Part shown: in pieces, positions 1 through 6,958 of the stretch
Layout: every line of letters begins with the position of its first letter
How positions within the stretch are numbered: the first letter of the stretch is position 1
DNA from: an uncultured bacterium
GTDB lineage: Bacteria > Cyanobacteriota > Vampirovibrionia > Obscuribacterales > Obscuribacteraceae
NCBI GenBank assembly: GCA_913063055.1
Contig: CAJXZK010000025.1
Coordinates: 1-34,184, forward strand
Length of the DNA: 34,184 bases
Direction: 5' to 3'
Position numbers and translations under genes: made by a program
Notes under the pieces: model-generated
The model's input: only the letters and a program-made list of their open reading frames with translations
Told to the model about the DNA's origin: nothing
Database searches by the model: none

Positions 1-701
1 GTTGAGTGATTGTCAGATTCTTGCTGACTAACGGCCCCTTCTTTCAACAAGTCTTTGTAGCGCCGAGCGTTACTGCGAGCGTTAACCAGGCTTGCTTCCA
101 TTTGAGTAACCATGGCCTGCCGCTGTTGCACATCAGCCAGAGCTTGCTGATAAGCAGCTGAAAGCCCAGCAATATCCTCTTGTCTGTTTGGCTGCACAGC
201 CTTAAGGGCGCTGGCGCGAGAACCCACCATGCGTGCCTCCATTCCTTTTAACTGAGCTTGCAAAATAGACGAGTCAAGAATGCAGAGAACCTGCCCCTTG
301 CGCACATAATCGCCTTCTTCGGCAAGTACTTGAACGATACTGAGCCCAGAGGCTTGAGAACCAATGGTCAACGGATCGATGGCTGAAATTGAACCAGTGA
401 CCGTCAAAGCGGAAGAGACTGTGCCAATCTTGGCCGCTTCAGTGGTTACCGTAACCACAGGAGGAGCAGCCTTGACGCTATCAGAGGACAGTGCGGTGTT
501 ACTGCCAACTGAGCTGGAAAGCCCATGGGCGTAGTTAAAGAGCGAAAGGCCGGCTACTGCCACAAGGGCCAGCCCTCCAGCCAACAGCCACTTTGTCTTG
601 ACTGAGCTAATTTTTGGCGTTGTCCGACGCAAGGGAGTGACATTGCCGCCCAGGCGAACTATTTCAGTTTGGTTTGTCTCGTCACGACTTGTTGTAAACA
701 T
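1..701 (-). CDS. HlyD/RND-type efflux periplasmic adaptor (membrane fusion protein), 3' end outside window
   Basis: Translated by hand from an ATG at 701-699; about 233 residues are visible and the gene runs off the left edge. Seen: a basic N-terminus, one membrane segment at about residues 39-56, then a biotinyl/lipoyl-like beta unit at about 100-145 containing VTGSISA and GDYVRKGQVL, followed by a long Gln/Ala-rich stretch (from about 146) of the coiled-coil hairpin type with KDLLKEGAVSQQE. This order is typical of membrane fusion proteins that link an inner-membrane RND or ABC pump to an outer-membrane channel. The pump subunit, if present, should lie to the left of the window. The gene is divergent from the TetR gene at 944, the usual arrangement for a repressor-controlled efflux system. 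Whether the pump is RND or MacB-like ABC cannot be told from this part. Confidence 0.85.
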   Translation of the reverse strand, partial: MFTTSRDETNQTEIVRLGGNVTPLRRTTPKISSVKTKWLLAGGLALVAVAGLSLFNYAHGLSSSVGSNTALSSDSVKAAPPVVTVTTEAAKIGTVSSALTVTGSISAIDPLTIGSQASGLSIVQVLAEEGDYVRKGQVLCILDSSILQAQLKGMEARMVGSRASALKAVQPNRQEDIAGLSAAYQQALADVQQRQAMVTQMEASLVNARSNARRYKDLLKEGAVSQQESDNHS

Positions 702-749
702 ATGCTTCCTAAACTTTACTGCGGTTCAGTTTCTATCCTAGCACTTAAC

Positions 750-765
750 TGAATGAATTCATTCA
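750..765. promoter_or_regulatory. 16-bp perfect palindrome, candidate TetR operator (site 1)
   Basis: TGAATGAATTCATTCA is a perfect inverted repeat about 50 bp upstream of the efflux adaptor start and about 180 bp upstream of the divergent TetR start. TetR regulators bind palindromes of this size between divergent genes. Assignment to this TetR is inference. Confidence 0.45.
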
Positions 766-860
766 TTAATTAAGGCCGCCCAAATTAAATCGATTTGCCT
801 GCTCGAATAGTAATTCCTCAATGCCTTTTGGGCACTTCATGCAAAAGAGATCGACTGCCG

Positions 861-886
861 GAATTTCACCGATATCGGTGAAATTC
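861..886. promoter_or_regulatory. 26-bp perfect palindrome, candidate TetR operator (site 2)
   Basis: A perfect 26-bp inverted repeat centred on CCGATATCGG with outer arms GAATTTCA / TGAAATTC. It lies 58 bp upstream of the tetR-like start. Its length and perfection make chance unlikely, and it is the best operator candidate for autoregulation by the TetR protein and control of the divergent adaptor. Confidence 0.6.
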
Positions 887-943
887 TTAAAAACTGGCCT
901 TCGCCGGGTTATCCTTATAGAGACAACACAGACGGAAAATTAA

Positions 944-1519
944 ATGGCTAGAGCCCTAGATCCGCACAAAAAAGAAGCAATCTTAACGGCGGCTCGTATG
1001 ATTTTTATACGCGACGGCTACCGCGCGGCAAAAATGACCGATATTGCAGCCGCGGCTGGAGTTGCCGCAGGCACACTCTATCTTTATTTCAACTCAAAAG
1101 AAGCTCTTTCAAACGCCTTATCTGAAGATTTCTTCAATCGTTGCGCCCTGATGATCGATCAGTATGTACCGCACATTGCCGATGAAAACGGCTTGACTCA
1201 ATATATTGACTCGGTAATTCAGATTGCCCGGGACGAAATGCCAGTGCTTTCTTTCGCCCGCATTGAATCTTTTGAAAAAGCAGGAAAAGGCAAAGAAGTT
1301 CGCAAAGAGCTTTCCATACGCACGGCCAACCACTTGCAAAAATTGATGGATGAAAAAGCCATACGAAATTATGATGCCATTGCCCTGGCAGACATGATAG
1401 GAGGAATGCTGCACAAAGTGATAATGTCTTGCGTCGTGGAACAGACTTTCGATCTCGCTACTCATAAAGCCACCGCCATACGAATACTCGAGTACGCCTT
1501 ATTTGAGTCGAGAAATTAG
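944..1519 (+). CDS. TetR/AcrR-family transcriptional regulator
   Basis: The 191-residue protein has the usual TetR length. The N-terminal helix-turn-helix is clear at about residues 12-57: KKEAILTAARMIFIRDGY, then MTDIAAAAGVAAGTLYLYFNSKEAL, which carries the family's characteristic AGVxxGTLYxYFxSKEAL block. The C-terminal ligand-binding part (about 60-191) is not specific enough to predict an inducer. The gene is divergent from a membrane fusion protein and has two palindromes upstream, so it probably represses the efflux system and itself. It ends 27 bp before the membrane protein at 1547, suggesting a shared transcript with the downstream genes. Confidence 0.93.
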   Translation: MARALDPHKKEAILTAARMIFIRDGYRAAKMTDIAAAAGVAAGTLYLYFNSKEALSNALSEDFFNRCALMIDQYVPHIADENGLTQYIDSVIQIARDEMPVLSFARIESFEKAGKGKEVRKELSIRTANHLQKLMDEKAIRNYDAIALADMIGGMLHKVIMSCVVEQTFDLATHKATAIRILEYALFESRN

Positions 1520-1546
1520 AATTTAAAAGACACAGAAGCTGCGCCA

Positions 1547-2077
1547 ATGAACAACCCTGAAGAGCCAAATCGCAATAACCTACCGCCGCCAGTGACTGTC
1601 ATTGTCACATTGATCGTAATTACCATAATAGTTTTCCCGACCGTAATCTTGGCGCAGTGGTGGCTCTACTATTCTTCGACTGTTTTACTCTGGGATGCAG
1701 CCCAAACAGCTATGATCAGTTACTCTGGACTAGCGGTTATCTTAGCTTTCTTCATCGTTCTGGCCATGCGTCGTCTCAGTCGATCAACCAAACCAGAAGA
1801 TATTCAAAGAATCTCAGGACTAGTAACCGAATGGACCGGCTGGGTAATTTTACTGCTCGCTTTCTCCTTCTCTGAATCACAGAGCATACTGCATGTCTCA
1901 AGACATCTTTACTTTCCCCTCGCCGTTGTCGGCTTGCTTTTACTAGGTGTTAGTAACTTCCGCCGCTACCAGAGGGGCAGTGACAAGACATCACTGATAT
2001 CAGTGGTTGTTGTAATAATCTGTCTAGCTACAGAATGTTTTCGCTATATCAGTGGACTAGAAAAATTGACATTCTAG
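1547..2077 (+). CDS. Small multi-pass membrane protein of unknown function
   Basis: I do not recognise the family. The 176-residue protein starts with a polar, Pro/Asn-rich tail of about 15 residues and then has five hydrophobic stretches at about 17-37, 57-75, 95-110, 121-139 and 149-167, with basic loops (MRRLSRSTK, RRYQRGSDK) between them. Such a pattern fits an inner-membrane protein with four or five helices. It sits 27 bp after the TetR gene and 56 bp before the GH13 gene, in the same direction, so it is probably co-transcribed with both. Confidence 0.7.
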   Translation: MNNPEEPNRNNLPPPVTVIVTLIVITIIVFPTVILAQWWLYYSSTVLLWDAAQTAMISYSGLAVILAFFIVLAMRRLSRSTKPEDIQRISGLVTEWTGWVILLLAFSFSESQSILHVSRHLYFPLAVVGLLLLGVSNFRRYQRGSDKTSLISVVVVIICLATECFRYISGLEKLTF

Positions 2078-2080
2078 GCA

Positions 2081-2137
2081 ATGAGTAAAGTTATCAAAGA
2101 AAAGAAAAACAAGAAATTGAGAAGGACACTTAGATGA
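2081..2137 (+). CDS. Possible 18-residue basic leader peptide coupled to the GH13 gene
   Basis: An ATG at 2081, four bases after AGG, opens an 18-codon frame reading MSKVIKEKKNKKLRRTLR. Its TGA stop overlaps the ATG of the following GH13 gene (ATGA at 2134-2137). Ten of 18 residues are Lys or Arg. The overlap is the arrangement used for translational coupling, but a frame this short can arise by chance. The GH13 gene also has its own AGAAGG Shine-Dalgarno inside this frame. Confidence 0.25.
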   Translation: MSKVIKEKKNKKLRRTLR

Positions 2138-3822
2138 GCACTGAGCCAGCAAACGGAAAGGAATGGTGGCGCAACGCAGTTGTCTATCAAATTTATCCCC
2201 GCTCCTTTCAAGATAGTAATAATGACGGCACGGGTGACATCAAGGGCATAATCAGCCGCCTCGACTACCTGGCCAACCTTGGCATTGACTGCATTTGGCT
2301 GAGCCCATTCTATCCCTCGCCCAACAAAGATTTTGGCTATGACATTTCCGACTACTGCAACGTAGACCCACTATTTGGTGAACTGTCAGACTTTGATCAC
2401 CTAGTGAGTGAAGCACACAAACGCAATCTCAAAGTAATCATTGACTTAGTGCCAAACCACACATCAGATCAGCATGCCTGGTTTCAAGAAGCACTGGAAG
2501 GAAAGAAAAGCTTCAAACGAGATTGGTACGTTTGGCGCGACCCCGCCCCTGGTGGCGGCGTACCCAACAATTGGCCCAGCTATTTTGGCGGACCGGCCTG
2601 GACTCTAGACAAAGAATCTGGACAATATTATCTTCATCAATTTCTCAGTGAACAACCAGATCTCAATTTTCGCAACCCTCTTGTTGTAGAAGCAATGCTA
2701 GATGTTATGCGCTTTTGGCTCAAGCGCAACGTTGACGGCTTTAGAGTAGATGTAATCTGGTTATTGGTAGAAGCTGAAGATTTTGCTGACGAACCAATCA
2801 ATCACAATTGGAACAAAAATCTAATTGAGCGCGATCGAACCATTCATACAAAAATTGAAGACCAGCCAGAAACACATGTAATCATTCAACTGATGCGCCA
2901 AGTGTTAGACCAATTTAGCAGCCCTGGCCAAGAAAAAATGATGATCGGAGAAGCTTACCTACCATACGATCAACTGATTACCTACTACGGCACCAAAGAA
3001 AAACCAGAGTGCCATATGCCCTTCAATTTTCATCTAATTACAGAAGGCCTAGAAAACTGGCAGGCCTCTGCTGTGCGTAAAATTGTCGACGAGTACGAAC
3101 AGGCATTACCTCAAGATTGCAGCCCTAACTGGGTACTAGGCAACCATGATAAATTTCGCTTTGCCAGTCGCATCGGCAGCGAACAAGCCCGTGTTGCCAC
3201 CATGCTCTTGCTCACCCTGCGCGGCTCCCCCACCTGGTACTACGGGGACGAAATTGGCATGCTCAACGGCGAAATACCAGCAGACAAAATTGTCGACCCC
3301 AGGGGCATAAGACAGCCAGATGTTCCTAGTGAGCAGAGAGATCCAGAGCGCACGCCCATGCAATGGGATAGCACTACCTACAGTGGCTTTAGCAATACAG
3401 AACCCTGGCTACCTGTCAGCGCTGACTACAGCGAACGAAATGTCGCCGCGCAAGAGAAGCAACCGCAATCAATGCTCAATCTAGTCAAGCACTTACTCAA
3501 ACTGCGCAAAGAACATAAAGCTCTCAGTCATGGCTCCTATCTAGCCCTTGGTCCCGGCGTCAAAGACAAAGAAAAGGCAGAAGAAACTAGCGCAGTAGAA
3601 GATGGTCTCTTCATTTATGTAAGGGAGTTTGACGGCGAACGTATCGCCGTGGTGCTCAATTTTACAGACACAGATAAGAGCCACAAGTTACAAGGCCGCT
3701 GTCTGGCTTCAACTTATATGGACCATGAAAGTCTAAGTGCCGACAAAAACGCAGAAACAAGTACGGCGATAGACAACTTTAGAGTGCGTCCAAACGAGGG
3801 CATGGCCCTGCTGCTAGTCTAA
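2134..3822 (+). CDS. GH13 alpha-glucosidase / oligo-1,6-glucosidase-type enzyme
   Basis: A 562-residue cytoplasmic (no signal peptide) alpha-amylase-family protein of usual length for the alpha-glucosidase branch. Conserved regions are all visible: QIYPRSF at 19-25, DLVPNHT at 104-110, QPDLNF at 174-179, DGFRVDVIW at 201-209 with the nucleophile Asp206, GEAYL at 272-276 with the acid/base Glu273, and LGNHDK at 335-340 with Asp339. The QPDLN block is the hallmark of the oligo-1,6-glucosidase / alpha-glucosidase subfamily, so it probably hydrolyses or transfers glucose from short alpha-glucosides. A trehalose- or sucrose-directed activity cannot be excluded. AGAAGG just upstream supports the ATG start. 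The upstream neighbours are a TetR regulator and a membrane protein. Confidence 0.92.
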   Translation: MSTEPANGKEWWRNAVVYQIYPRSFQDSNNDGTGDIKGIISRLDYLANLGIDCIWLSPFYPSPNKDFGYDISDYCNVDPLFGELSDFDHLVSEAHKRNLKVIIDLVPNHTSDQHAWFQEALEGKKSFKRDWYVWRDPAPGGGVPNNWPSYFGGPAWTLDKESGQYYLHQFLSEQPDLNFRNPLVVEAMLDVMRFWLKRNVDGFRVDVIWLLVEAEDFADEPINHNWNKNLIERDRTIHTKIEDQPETHVIIQLMRQVLDQFSSPGQEKMMIGEAYLPYDQLITYYGTKEKPECHMPFNFHLITEGLENWQASAVRKIVDEYEQALPQDCSPNWVLGNHDKFRFASRIGSEQARVATMLLLTLRGSPTWYYGDEIGMLNGEIPADKIVDPRGIRQPDVPSEQRDPERTPMQWDSTTYSGFSNTEPWLPVSADYSERNVAAQEKQPQSMLNLVKHLLKLRKEHKALSHGSYLALGPGVKDKEKAEETSAVEDGLFIYVREFDGERIAVVLNFTDTDKSHKLQGRCLASTYMDHESLSADKNAETSTAIDNFRVRPNEGMALLLV

Positions 3823-4110
3823 AAATTACTCTTAGTCTTTAGGTATTAGGTATTAGGATTTAGGCCTTAGGCTTTAGCTCTAAAAATTCAGTTCTAGAAA
3901 TTTAGCCTTTGCAGTCCAGCCCCTTGGAATCGACTGTGTAAAACAATACGTATTATCATATATGCGATCGAATACATTCTCGATAGCAAAGTGGTTCACG
4001 CGCTTGACTATCGGAGTGCATATACAGAACGGCCTCCCATGCGCCTTGATTAAAAGTCAGCAGATATGCAAAATAGTTTCATCGGGGGACTTCCAAGTAT
4101 CTTTTCTTCC
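3823..4110. other. Intergenic stretch with TTAGG-like short repeats
   Basis: No gene seen. At about 3839-3876 five TTAGG units follow one another with 6-7 bp spacing. The rest is AT-rich without a clear open frame. I see no strong hairpin directly after the GH13 stop codon. Confidence 0.5.
3839..3876. repeat. Degenerate TTAGG-type short tandem array
   Basis: Five units built on TTAGG lie in a row (two as TTAGGTA, then TTAGGAT, TTAGGCC, TTAGGCT). They lie just after the GH13 stop codon. No function can be assigned. Confidence 0.5.
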
Positions 4111-4118
4111 GCTATACT
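4091..4118 (+). promoter_or_regulatory. Candidate sigma-70 promoter of the ncRNA
   Basis: TATACT at 4113-4118 is a near-consensus -10 element; TTCCAA at 4091-4096 is a weak -35 with a 16-bp spacer. The predicted start, about 4125, opens the structured segment that ends at the terminator at 4290-4326. Confidence 0.45.
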
Positions 4119-4124
4119 AATTAC

Positions 4125-4326
4125 ATAACCGGTGAGCACACACTAAGTTGAGTGCTTTGAGCCGAGGGGTTAAGTGGAAACGTCAGGTCTGCGCAGACCG
4201 GAAATTGTAGCGATAACCCGCTAGCTGTGGATTCTGACTTGAAGCAGCAAGAAATATCGAGCCTACGCAATAGGCAGTCAGACGATAGTAAAAAAGCCGC
4301 CGCAGATTTATCTGGGTGGCTTTTTT
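4125..4326 (+). ncRNA. Candidate stand-alone structured ncRNA (~200 nt), family unknown
   Basis: A promoter-like TATACT precedes, and a Rho-independent terminator ends, a segment with no open frame but several paired arms: AGCAC 4135-4139 with GTGCT 4152-4156; GGGTTA 4167-4172 with TAACCC 4214-4219, enclosing GGTCT-GCGC-AGACC at 4186-4199; and TCTGACT 4233-4239 with AGTCAGA 4276-4282, enclosing GCCTA/TAGGC at 4261-4275. No gene lies downstream on the same strand, so it is not a cis riboswitch for a visible gene. Length and free-standing layout would fit 6S RNA, but I could not build the long closing stem and central bubble of 6S, and it does not match SRP RNA, tmRNA or RNase P. Boundaries are estimates. 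Confidence 0.5.
4290..4326. terminator. Rho-independent terminator, probably bidirectional
   Basis: GCCGCC (4296-4301) pairs with GGTGGC (4315-4320), continued by CAGA/TCTG around a TTTA loop. The stem is flanked by A6 on the left and T6 on the right, so it can end the ncRNA on the plus strand and the lipoprotein gene (stop at 4333) on the minus strand. Confidence 0.85.
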
Positions 4327-4332
4327 ATTGAG

Positions 4333-5346
4333 CTATTGAGAACTCATATACTGTTCAAGAGCCTCTAAGCGACCGCGCTTACTAGCCGTCTTCTTGACAC
4401 CATCAATAGAGCGGCAAAGATCAGTTATATCCTGGCGACATTCTTTTAAGCGATCAAAAGTGGTGGCACTTTCAGCGCCTTCAAAAACCCCCTCATCGCT
4501 TAGAAACTCGGGAATTACTTCTTTTGCCTCGCCGTCGACCGAAGCAGCATTTTGTCCCGGCTGTGAAATCTTAGAACGACTTTTCTTAGACTTGTTGTGG
4601 CCAGCACCGGCAAGAAAATCTTGCCCCAAGACCAATTGTTGTTTCAATGTGGTTCTAATACCAACCCAGCGACGCCCCTCTTGCAACATCTGACTGCGCC
4701 CCATGGCAGTCTTAGTGAAGTCTTGAAACTCTCCCAAGGTCCAGGTGCGAATAGATTCGGGCGCCTTATTCTTAAAAGCGAAATCACGCTCTTCTTGACT
4801 CATCGGCATGGGTCGAGCCAGCAGCATCTCTTCTTGGGTCCACTCATGATGATCGTCTAAAGGCCCGCTGCTTACAACAGTATCGTCACCCGATGAACTC
4901 GATGTACCAGATGAGCCAGACGAACCCGTTGAGCCTGGCATGGTAGCACCAGAATCAGAGCCGGCATAGGGTGGCGAACTGGCACCGGAATCTGAATCCG
5001 AACTAGAGCCAGAACTAGAACCGGGGCTCCCGCCAGAGCTAACACCAGGTATTGCACCAGGATTATCATCCGAACTAACACTACTATCTGGATTTGCAGC
5101 AGAAGTTGCCGACGAGCCTTCGTTACCGCGAGACGAGAGTAGCTGAGCTTGCTTACCACCACTTTCAGCCTGGGCAGAATGGCCCAGAGAGCCACTGCAA
5201 CCAGTCAAAGTAAAAGCGCTGAGCCCCAAACTCGAAACCATTAAAAGAGCAACAGAAATAGAATTGAAGTCTGCGGGTTGTAGCTTTAAACGTCGTAGTA
5301 GCAAAGCTAGCTGTGGTTGCAATGATTCTGGCGTTTGACTATGCAT
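4333..5346 (-). CDS. Putative lipoprotein with Ser/Gly-rich low-complexity linker
   Basis: I do not recognise the family. The 337-residue protein has a long N-terminus (about 30 residues, with RRLKLQ) before a hydrophobic stretch SVALLMVSSLGLSAFTLTGC. The LTGC at about 47-50 is a plausible lipobox, so the mature protein would be lipid-anchored at the cysteine. Residues of about 75-165 are a Ser/Gly/Asp-rich spacer. The C-terminal part (about 165-337) is charged and probably helical, with lysine-rich KSKKSRSK near 255. GGAG five bases before the ATG at 5346 supports the start. The XRE regulator gene lies 72 bp upstream on the same strand, so co-transcription is possible. Confidence 0.6.
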   Translation of the reverse strand: MHSQTPESLQPQLALLLRRLKLQPADFNSISVALLMVSSLGLSAFTLTGCSGSLGHSAQAESGGKQAQLLSSRGNEGSSATSAANPDSSVSSDDNPGAIPGVSSGGSPGSSSGSSSDSDSGASSPPYAGSDSGATMPGSTGSSGSSGTSSSSGDDTVVSSGPLDDHHEWTQEEMLLARPMPMSQEERDFAFKNKAPESIRTWTLGEFQDFTKTAMGRSQMLQEGRRWVGIRTTLKQQLVLGQDFLAGAGHNKSKKSRSKISQPGQNAASVDGEAKEVIPEFLSDEGVFEGAESATTFDRLKECRQDITDLCRSIDGVKKTASKRGRLEALEQYMSSQ

Positions 5347-5418
5347 GATCGCTCCAGGTGGTTTCCTGAATCTTAGCTTGAACCAACTAACATTGCTACT
5401 GAAGACAAAATCAAATGG

Positions 5419-5727
5419 CTAGGCCGGTTCTTGATTGTAATCTGGTGCGGGGACTTCGCTATGAGAGCCAGTGGAATCACGATTCATACATTTTTCGCAC
5501 TCGCCTACGAGTTTCGCATAGCTAAGGTTTAAACCTCGAGCGATACTTGCAACAGAACCGAAGCTCGGCTTGCGTTTACCTTGCTCGACATTGCTAATAA
5601 AGACACGATCTATTCCTGAAGCACTAGCCAGCTGTTGTTGAGTCATTTTCAAGCTCTTTCTTTTAGAGCTAATAACTTCGGCTAGAGACTGATATAGAAG
5701 TCTGTGAGTTGTTTTTTTGTCTTCCAT
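5419..5727 (-). CDS. XRE/Cro-CI-family helix-turn-helix regulator
   Basis: A 102-residue DNA-binding protein. The HTH spans about residues 12-70: LAEVISSKRKSLKMTQQQLA, then SGIDRVFISNVEQGKRKPSF, then ARGLNLSYAKL, matching the XRE pattern with the usual TQxxLA and ISxxExGKRxP blocks. A short polar C-terminal tail contains CEKC at about 76-79, perhaps a redox or metal-binding pair. The start is secured by AAGGAG eight bases before the ATG. The target is unknown; the neighbouring lipoprotein gene downstream is the simplest candidate. Confidence 0.88.
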   Translation of the reverse strand: MEDKKTTHRLLYQSLAEVISSKRKSLKMTQQQLASASGIDRVFISNVEQGKRKPSFGSVASIARGLNLSYAKLVGECEKCMNRDSTGSHSEVPAPDYNQEPA

Positions 5728-6012
5728 CTTTTTTCTCCTTGGAACACCCTCGACGTATCAACATCAATTTGGTTTCAATTTTTTTCAAAAAAGACAATCA
5801 TCTATCAACTACTACATACAGTATAAATAAGTCCATTTTTTTGAACTCTATTAATGATGGAGTGCCAACAGCAATAGAGCCCAGCATTCATTCTCAATGT
5901 GAGCGTCGCGATAGCATACACAGCCAGAAGAAATAAGCAGAAGACATAAGTAGAAGCTCGAAACAGAAGACATAAGCAGAAGACATAAGTAGAAGCCCGA
6001 AACAGAAGACAT
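5728..6012. other. Intergenic region with tandem repeat
   Basis: AT-rich leader of the XRE gene, in which I see no convincing gene. Its right part is the 39-bp tandem repeat listed separately. Confidence 0.5.
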
Positions 6013-6018
6013 AAACAG
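5933..6018. repeat. 39-bp direct tandem repeat, two full copies and the start of a third
   Basis: Copy 1 begins at 5933 and copy 2 at 5972; they differ at one position (CTCGAAACAG against CCCGAAACAG). A third partial copy begins at 6011 and runs into the terminator hairpin. Within each unit AGAAGACATAA occurs twice, so the unit itself looks built from a shorter repeat. Confidence 0.8.
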
Positions 6019-6047
6019 GAGAGTGAGAGATTCTCACTCTCCTGTTT
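6013..6047 (-). terminator. 16-bp perfect hairpin, terminator of the ATPase-ferredoxin-TPR operon
   Basis: AAACAGGAGAGTGAGA (6013-6028) pairs perfectly with 6032-6047 around a 3-nt loop. It lies 41 bp beyond the stop of the last minus-strand gene (6089). The T-tract after the stem on the minus strand is short, so it may act as both terminator and RNA-stabilising hairpin. Confidence 0.75.
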
Positions 6048-6088
6048 AGTCAGAAGTCAGTGTTTCCAGAGGTTGCAGAAGCTAAAAT

Positions 6089-6652
6089 TCAGTAGCGCTG
6101 TCGCACGCTCTGCATCACCGCCAGGCGGTTAAGCTGACCGGCTAACTCACGCGTCGCTTCAGCTTCCCGTGACATACCAAGCCAATCTTGCTTAAAGCCA
6201 AGCTGATGAAGATTAGCAATACGGTCATATGAAAGCGGCCGCACTTTGGCATAAACTGTCTCAGCAGCCTGATGGAAGGTGTGGGAGCGCTGATTGTCGC
6301 CAAGGCGACTATGAACCAATCCACGAAGGTGAAGAGTCTTTGCCACACGCACGCTAAAAGGGCCAAACTTCTTGACGAAGCTCAACTGGCATTCATGCAG
6401 CAAGGCTTCCGCCTGCATGCAGTCAACCGCGTTGCCATCGTAAAAGCTCAAGGCCAAGGCGTACTGTGCATTCGCCCTCGACACATGGTCTAAAGGCAAG
6501 TAACTTTGGCGGTGCTCAAGCAGACGACGCAAAGTTTTCTGGGCCTCGTTTTTCTGACCCAAAGCACCTTCGATAGAGGCTTTAGCACTCAAAGCTGCAT
6601 CAATCAAAGCCAGGCCAATCCTAGCTTTAGGCGAATAAAATTTCATAGGCAT
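6089..6652 (-). CDS. TPR-like helical repeat protein
   Basis: A 187-residue cytoplasmic protein made of helix pairs: ARIGLALIDAALSAKASIEGALGQ, NAQYALALSFYDG, VAKTLHLRGLVHSRLGDNQRSH and similar, with the alternation of small and large residues of TPR domains (about 10-160). A longer reading frame extends to 6850 but would overlap the ferredoxin gene by almost 200 bp. The ATG at 6652, four bases after the ferredoxin stop and preceded by TAGGATT, is the sensible start. As third gene after the ATPase and ferredoxin it may serve as a scaffold for them; that role is inferred from position only. Confidence 0.75.
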   Translation of the reverse strand: MPMKFYSPKARIGLALIDAALSAKASIEGALGQKNEAQKTLRRLLEHRQSYLPLDHVSRANAQYALALSFYDGNAVDCMQAEALLHECQLSFVKKFGPFSVRVAKTLHLRGLVHSRLGDNQRSHTFHQAAETVYAKVRPLSYDRIANLHQLGFKQDWLGMSREAEATRELAGQLNRLAVMQSVRQRY

Positions 6653-6656
6653 AATC

Positions 6657-6953
6657 CTAATCTTTCTTCTTGATACGCAAACGCTCAACTGGTTTTCCAC
6701 CAGCCACGAGGTTGGCAACGATTTCTTTGGCATCAGTGGGAGCAACCCGGCCGTATGAGGCTTTGTCAGGCATGGTGACAACAACCGGGCCCTTTTTGCA
6801 AAGGTCCATGCACTTGCTGCCCTTGACGGAGACCGTCTTGTCGCAGCCAAGCTCGGCTACGGCCGATTCGAAAGCAAGGCAAACAGCCTCGCTTCCTTTC
6901 TTCGGACATTTCTTGCCTTTGGTGCAGACGAAAATTTTGAATTTGTCAGACAT
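6657..6953 (-). CDS. Thioredoxin-like [2Fe-2S] ferredoxin
   Basis: A 98-residue protein of the thioredoxin-fold ferredoxin family (NuoE / Aquifex Fd4-like). Seen: KIFVCTKGKKCPKKGSE with Cys10 and Cys16, then GSKCMDLCKKGPVVVTMPD with Cys48 and Cys52, followed by SYGRV. Four such cysteines coordinate the cluster in this family, and the C-x-x-x-C-xx-GP-xVVV-xPD-x-YGRV pattern is diagnostic. It carries electrons in the cytoplasm; the partner is unknown. It lies five bases after the stop of the CooC/MinD-like ATPase gene and four bases before the TPR gene, a tight operon that suggests one shared process. Confidence 0.88.
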   Translation of the reverse strand: MSDKFKIFVCTKGKKCPKKGSEAVCLAFESAVAELGCDKTVSVKGSKCMDLCKKGPVVVTMPDKASYGRVAPTDAKEIVANLVAGGKPVERLRIKKKD

Positions 6954-6958
6954 CGTTA

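Noticed and set aside
4125-4290. Cobalamin riboswitch or SRP RNA in the ncRNA candidate
   Set aside because: AACCCGCTAGCTGTG and AGTCAG resemble parts of the cobalamin element and CAGGTC of SRP RNA, but the rest of the B12 box and the SRP GGAAGxAGC loop are missing, and no gene follows.
4394-5195. Several overlapping ORFs opposite or within the lipoprotein gene
   Set aside because: Shadows of the Ser/Gly-rich coding sequence with no ribosome sites or domains.
6653-6850. Upstream extension of the TPR gene (start at 6850)
   Set aside because: It would overlap the ferredoxin gene almost entirely; the ATG at 6652 fits operon spacing and has AGG upstream.
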